Source of the DNA: Vulcanimicrobiota bacterium
GTDB taxonomy: Bacteria; Vulcanimicrobiota; Vulcanimicrobiia; Vulcanimicrobiales; Vulcanimicrobiaceae
NCBI GenBank assembly: GCA_013043945.1
Contig: JABEUW010000054.1
Span: 1-7,417 of the forward strand
Length of the DNA stretch: 7,417 nucleotides
Direction: 5' to 3'
This document shows, one piece after another, positions 6,162 through 7,417 of the stretch. The notes below the pieces were generated by a model that searched no databases, was not told the origin of the DNA, and saw nothing but the letters and a program-made list of their open reading frames with translations. A program made the position numbers and the translations under genes. Position 1 is the first letter of the stretch. Every line of letters starts with the position of its first letter.

Positions 6162-7417
6162 ACGACCTCGAGAGACGCGTCGGCGAGCGACGCACCTTCG
6201 CGATTATCTCCCATCCCGACGCCGGGAAAACCACGCTCACCGAAAAGCTGCTGCTTTACGGAGGCGCGATTCATGTGGCGGGGCAGGTCGCCGCACGCCG
6301 CGCGCGTCGTTCGGCGACGAGCGACTGGATGGAGTTGGAGCGCGAGCGCGGCATCTCGATCACCTCGACCGTGCTGCAATTTCCCTATCGCGGCCACACG
6401 ATCAACCTCCTCGATACGCCGGGGCACCAAGATTTCGGCGAGGACACCTATCGTACGCTGATGGCCGCCGACAGCGCGGTCATGCTGATCGACGCGGCGC
6501 GCGGCGTCGAGCCGCAGACGAAAAAACTCTTTGCGATCTGCCGCGAGCGTGGCATTCCGCTCTTTACGTTCATCAACAAGATGGATCGCCCGAGCCGCGA
6601 TCCGCTCGAACTGCTCGACGAGTTGGAATCGGTGCTCGGGATCGCCGCTTTCCCGATGAATTGGCCGCTCGGAAACGGCGAACGCTTTCGCGGTGTCTAC
6701 GATCGCGCGACGCATGAGGTCCATATCTTCGAACGGACCGCGCACGGCGCGAAACGCGCGGCGGTGCAGTTGGCCGGTATCGGCGATCCCAGCCTCCGCG
6801 AGCTCGTCGACGAGGAGAGCTATCGCGAGTTTATCGACGGCGTCGAATTGCTCGAAGGCGCGGGCGCGCGTTTCGACCGCGACGCTTTTGCACGCGGCGC
6901 GGCGACGCCGGTCTTTTTCGGCAGTGCGGCGACGAACTTCGGCGTGCAGTTGTTTCTCGATCGCTTTCTCGATCTCGCGCCGCCGCCGGGGCCGCGGGCC
7001 TTCGCCGACGGGACGGAAGTGCCGCCGGAGACGCCGCGTTTCTCGGGGTTCGTCTTCAAGATTCAGGCAAATATGGATCCACGCCATCGCGACCGGATTG
7101 CCTTTCTCCGCGTTTGCAGCGGTGAATTCGCGCGCGATATGGTGGTGCGCAACGGACGTAGCGGTAAAGAGGTGCGGCTCGCGCGCGCCATGCGGCTCTT
7201 CGCCGACGAACGCGAATCGCTCGAGACCGCCTATGCCGGCGATGTCGTCGGGCTCGCCAACCCCGGCGTCTTCGCCATCGGCGATCCCGTCTACGTCGGT
7301 AACGAGGTGACGTTCGCGCCGATCCCCGCCTTCGCTCCGGAACATTTTGCGAGCGTGCGAAGTATCGATAGTGCCGGCTATAAGTCGTTTGCGAAAGGGA
7401 TCGCGCAGTTGCGAGAA
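6158..7417 (+). CDS. prfC: Peptide chain release factor 3 (C-terminus beyond window)
   Basis: Translational GTPase that removes RF1/RF2 from the ribosome after peptide release. The reading frame runs from a GTG at 6158 to the window edge, 420 codons; full RF3 is about 520-530 residues, so roughly the last 100 are missing. The G domain is complete: P-loop SHPDAGKTT (18-26), switch I with SDWMELERERGISIT (55-69), switch II DTPGHQDF (86-93) and NKMD (140-143). RF3-specific rather than EF-G-specific features are the HPDAGKTTLTEKLLLYGG start, WPLG after the G domain, and the domain II signature FVFKIQANMDP (298-308) with HRDR. PEHFASVRSID and GIAQLRE near the edge enter domain III as in known RF3. 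The start codon overlaps the preceding stop as GTGA. No internal stop or frameshift is seen. Placement at the end of an envelope/mannoside gene set is unusual for this factor. Confidence 0.97.
   Translation, partial: MNDLERRVGERRTFAIISHPDAGKTTLTEKLLLYGGAIHVAGQVAARRARRSATSDWMELERERGISITSTVLQFPYRGHTINLLDTPGHQDFGEDTYRTLMAADSAVMLIDAARGVEPQTKKLFAICRERGIPLFTFINKMDRPSRDPLELLDELESVLGIAAFPMNWPLGNGERFRGVYDRATHEVHIFERTAHGAKRAAVQLAGIGDPSLRELVDEESYREFIDGVELLEGAGARFDRDAFARGAATPVFFGSAATNFGVQLFLDRFLDLAPPPGPRAFADGTEVPPETPRFSGFVFKIQANMDPRHRDRIAFLRVCSGEFARDMVVRNGRSGKEVRLARAMRLFADERESLETAYAGDVVGLANPGVFAIGDPVYVGNEVTFAPIPAFAPEHFASVRSIDSAGYKSFAKGIAQLRE

Noticed and set aside
6137..7345. A 402-codon open frame antisense to prfC
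   Set aside because: It mirrors a certain RF3 gene codon by codon, has no domain pattern, is dominated by Arg/Glu/Ala, and is the usual product of GC-rich codon bias on the opposite strand.
6158..7417. Elongation factor G or a tetracycline-resistance ribosomal protection protein
   Set aside because: The HPDAGKTT P-loop context, NKMDR, and the domain II FVFKIQANMDP signature with HRDR are specific to RF3.

Overview
This is a GC-rich, gene-dense bacterial chromosome segment of ordinary housekeeping and accessory character. I see no mobile element, CRISPR array, rRNA or tRNA. It carries eight protein genes in two divergent blocks. The two longest gene-free gaps are 84 bp (4094-4177) and 69 bp (3194-3262). 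The heme A pathway implies an aerobic, heme-copper-oxidase respirer. One protein has a classical signal peptide and one has a lipobox. The lineage cannot be fixed from the sequence. The gene content and mosaic of families would suit a poorly cultivated phylum such as Eremiobacterota/WPS-2-like bacteria, but that is a low-confidence guess.

Minus-strand block, read right to left from 4093 to 4: first an exported protein of unknown function (3263-4093), then after a 69-bp gap with an inverted repeat, heme A synthase CtaA (2282-3193), protoheme IX farnesyltransferase CtaB (1365-2285) and a 14-TM-type major facilitator transporter (4-1368). The last three genes are joined by 4-bp stop/start overlaps (GTGA, ATGA), so they are almost certainly one translationally coupled operon. 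CtaB makes heme O from protoheme and CtaA converts heme O to heme A. The oxidase subunits that would use it are not in the window.

Plus-strand block, 4178 to the window end: a small lipoprotein resembling the PrcB C-terminal domain (4178-4615), a GH130 mannoside phosphorylase/hydrolase family enzyme (4615-5676), a one-TM protein of unknown function (5673-6161), and peptide chain release factor 3, prfC (6158-7417, cut by the window end after 420 codons). Neighbouring genes overlap by 1, 4 and 4 bp, again indicating one operon. This combination of envelope lipoprotein, mannoside enzyme, membrane protein and translation factor is the most unusual organisational feature.

The 84-bp region between the blocks must hold both divergent promoters. 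It contains an imperfect 8-bp inverted repeat and a three-codon mini-ORF whose stop overlaps the GTG start of the lipoprotein gene. Across the window, starts lack convincing Shine-Dalgarno motifs and four of eight are GTG. I found no clear undescribed system. The best leads are the prfC operon composition, the ctaA leader inverted repeat and the two uncharacterised envelope proteins.
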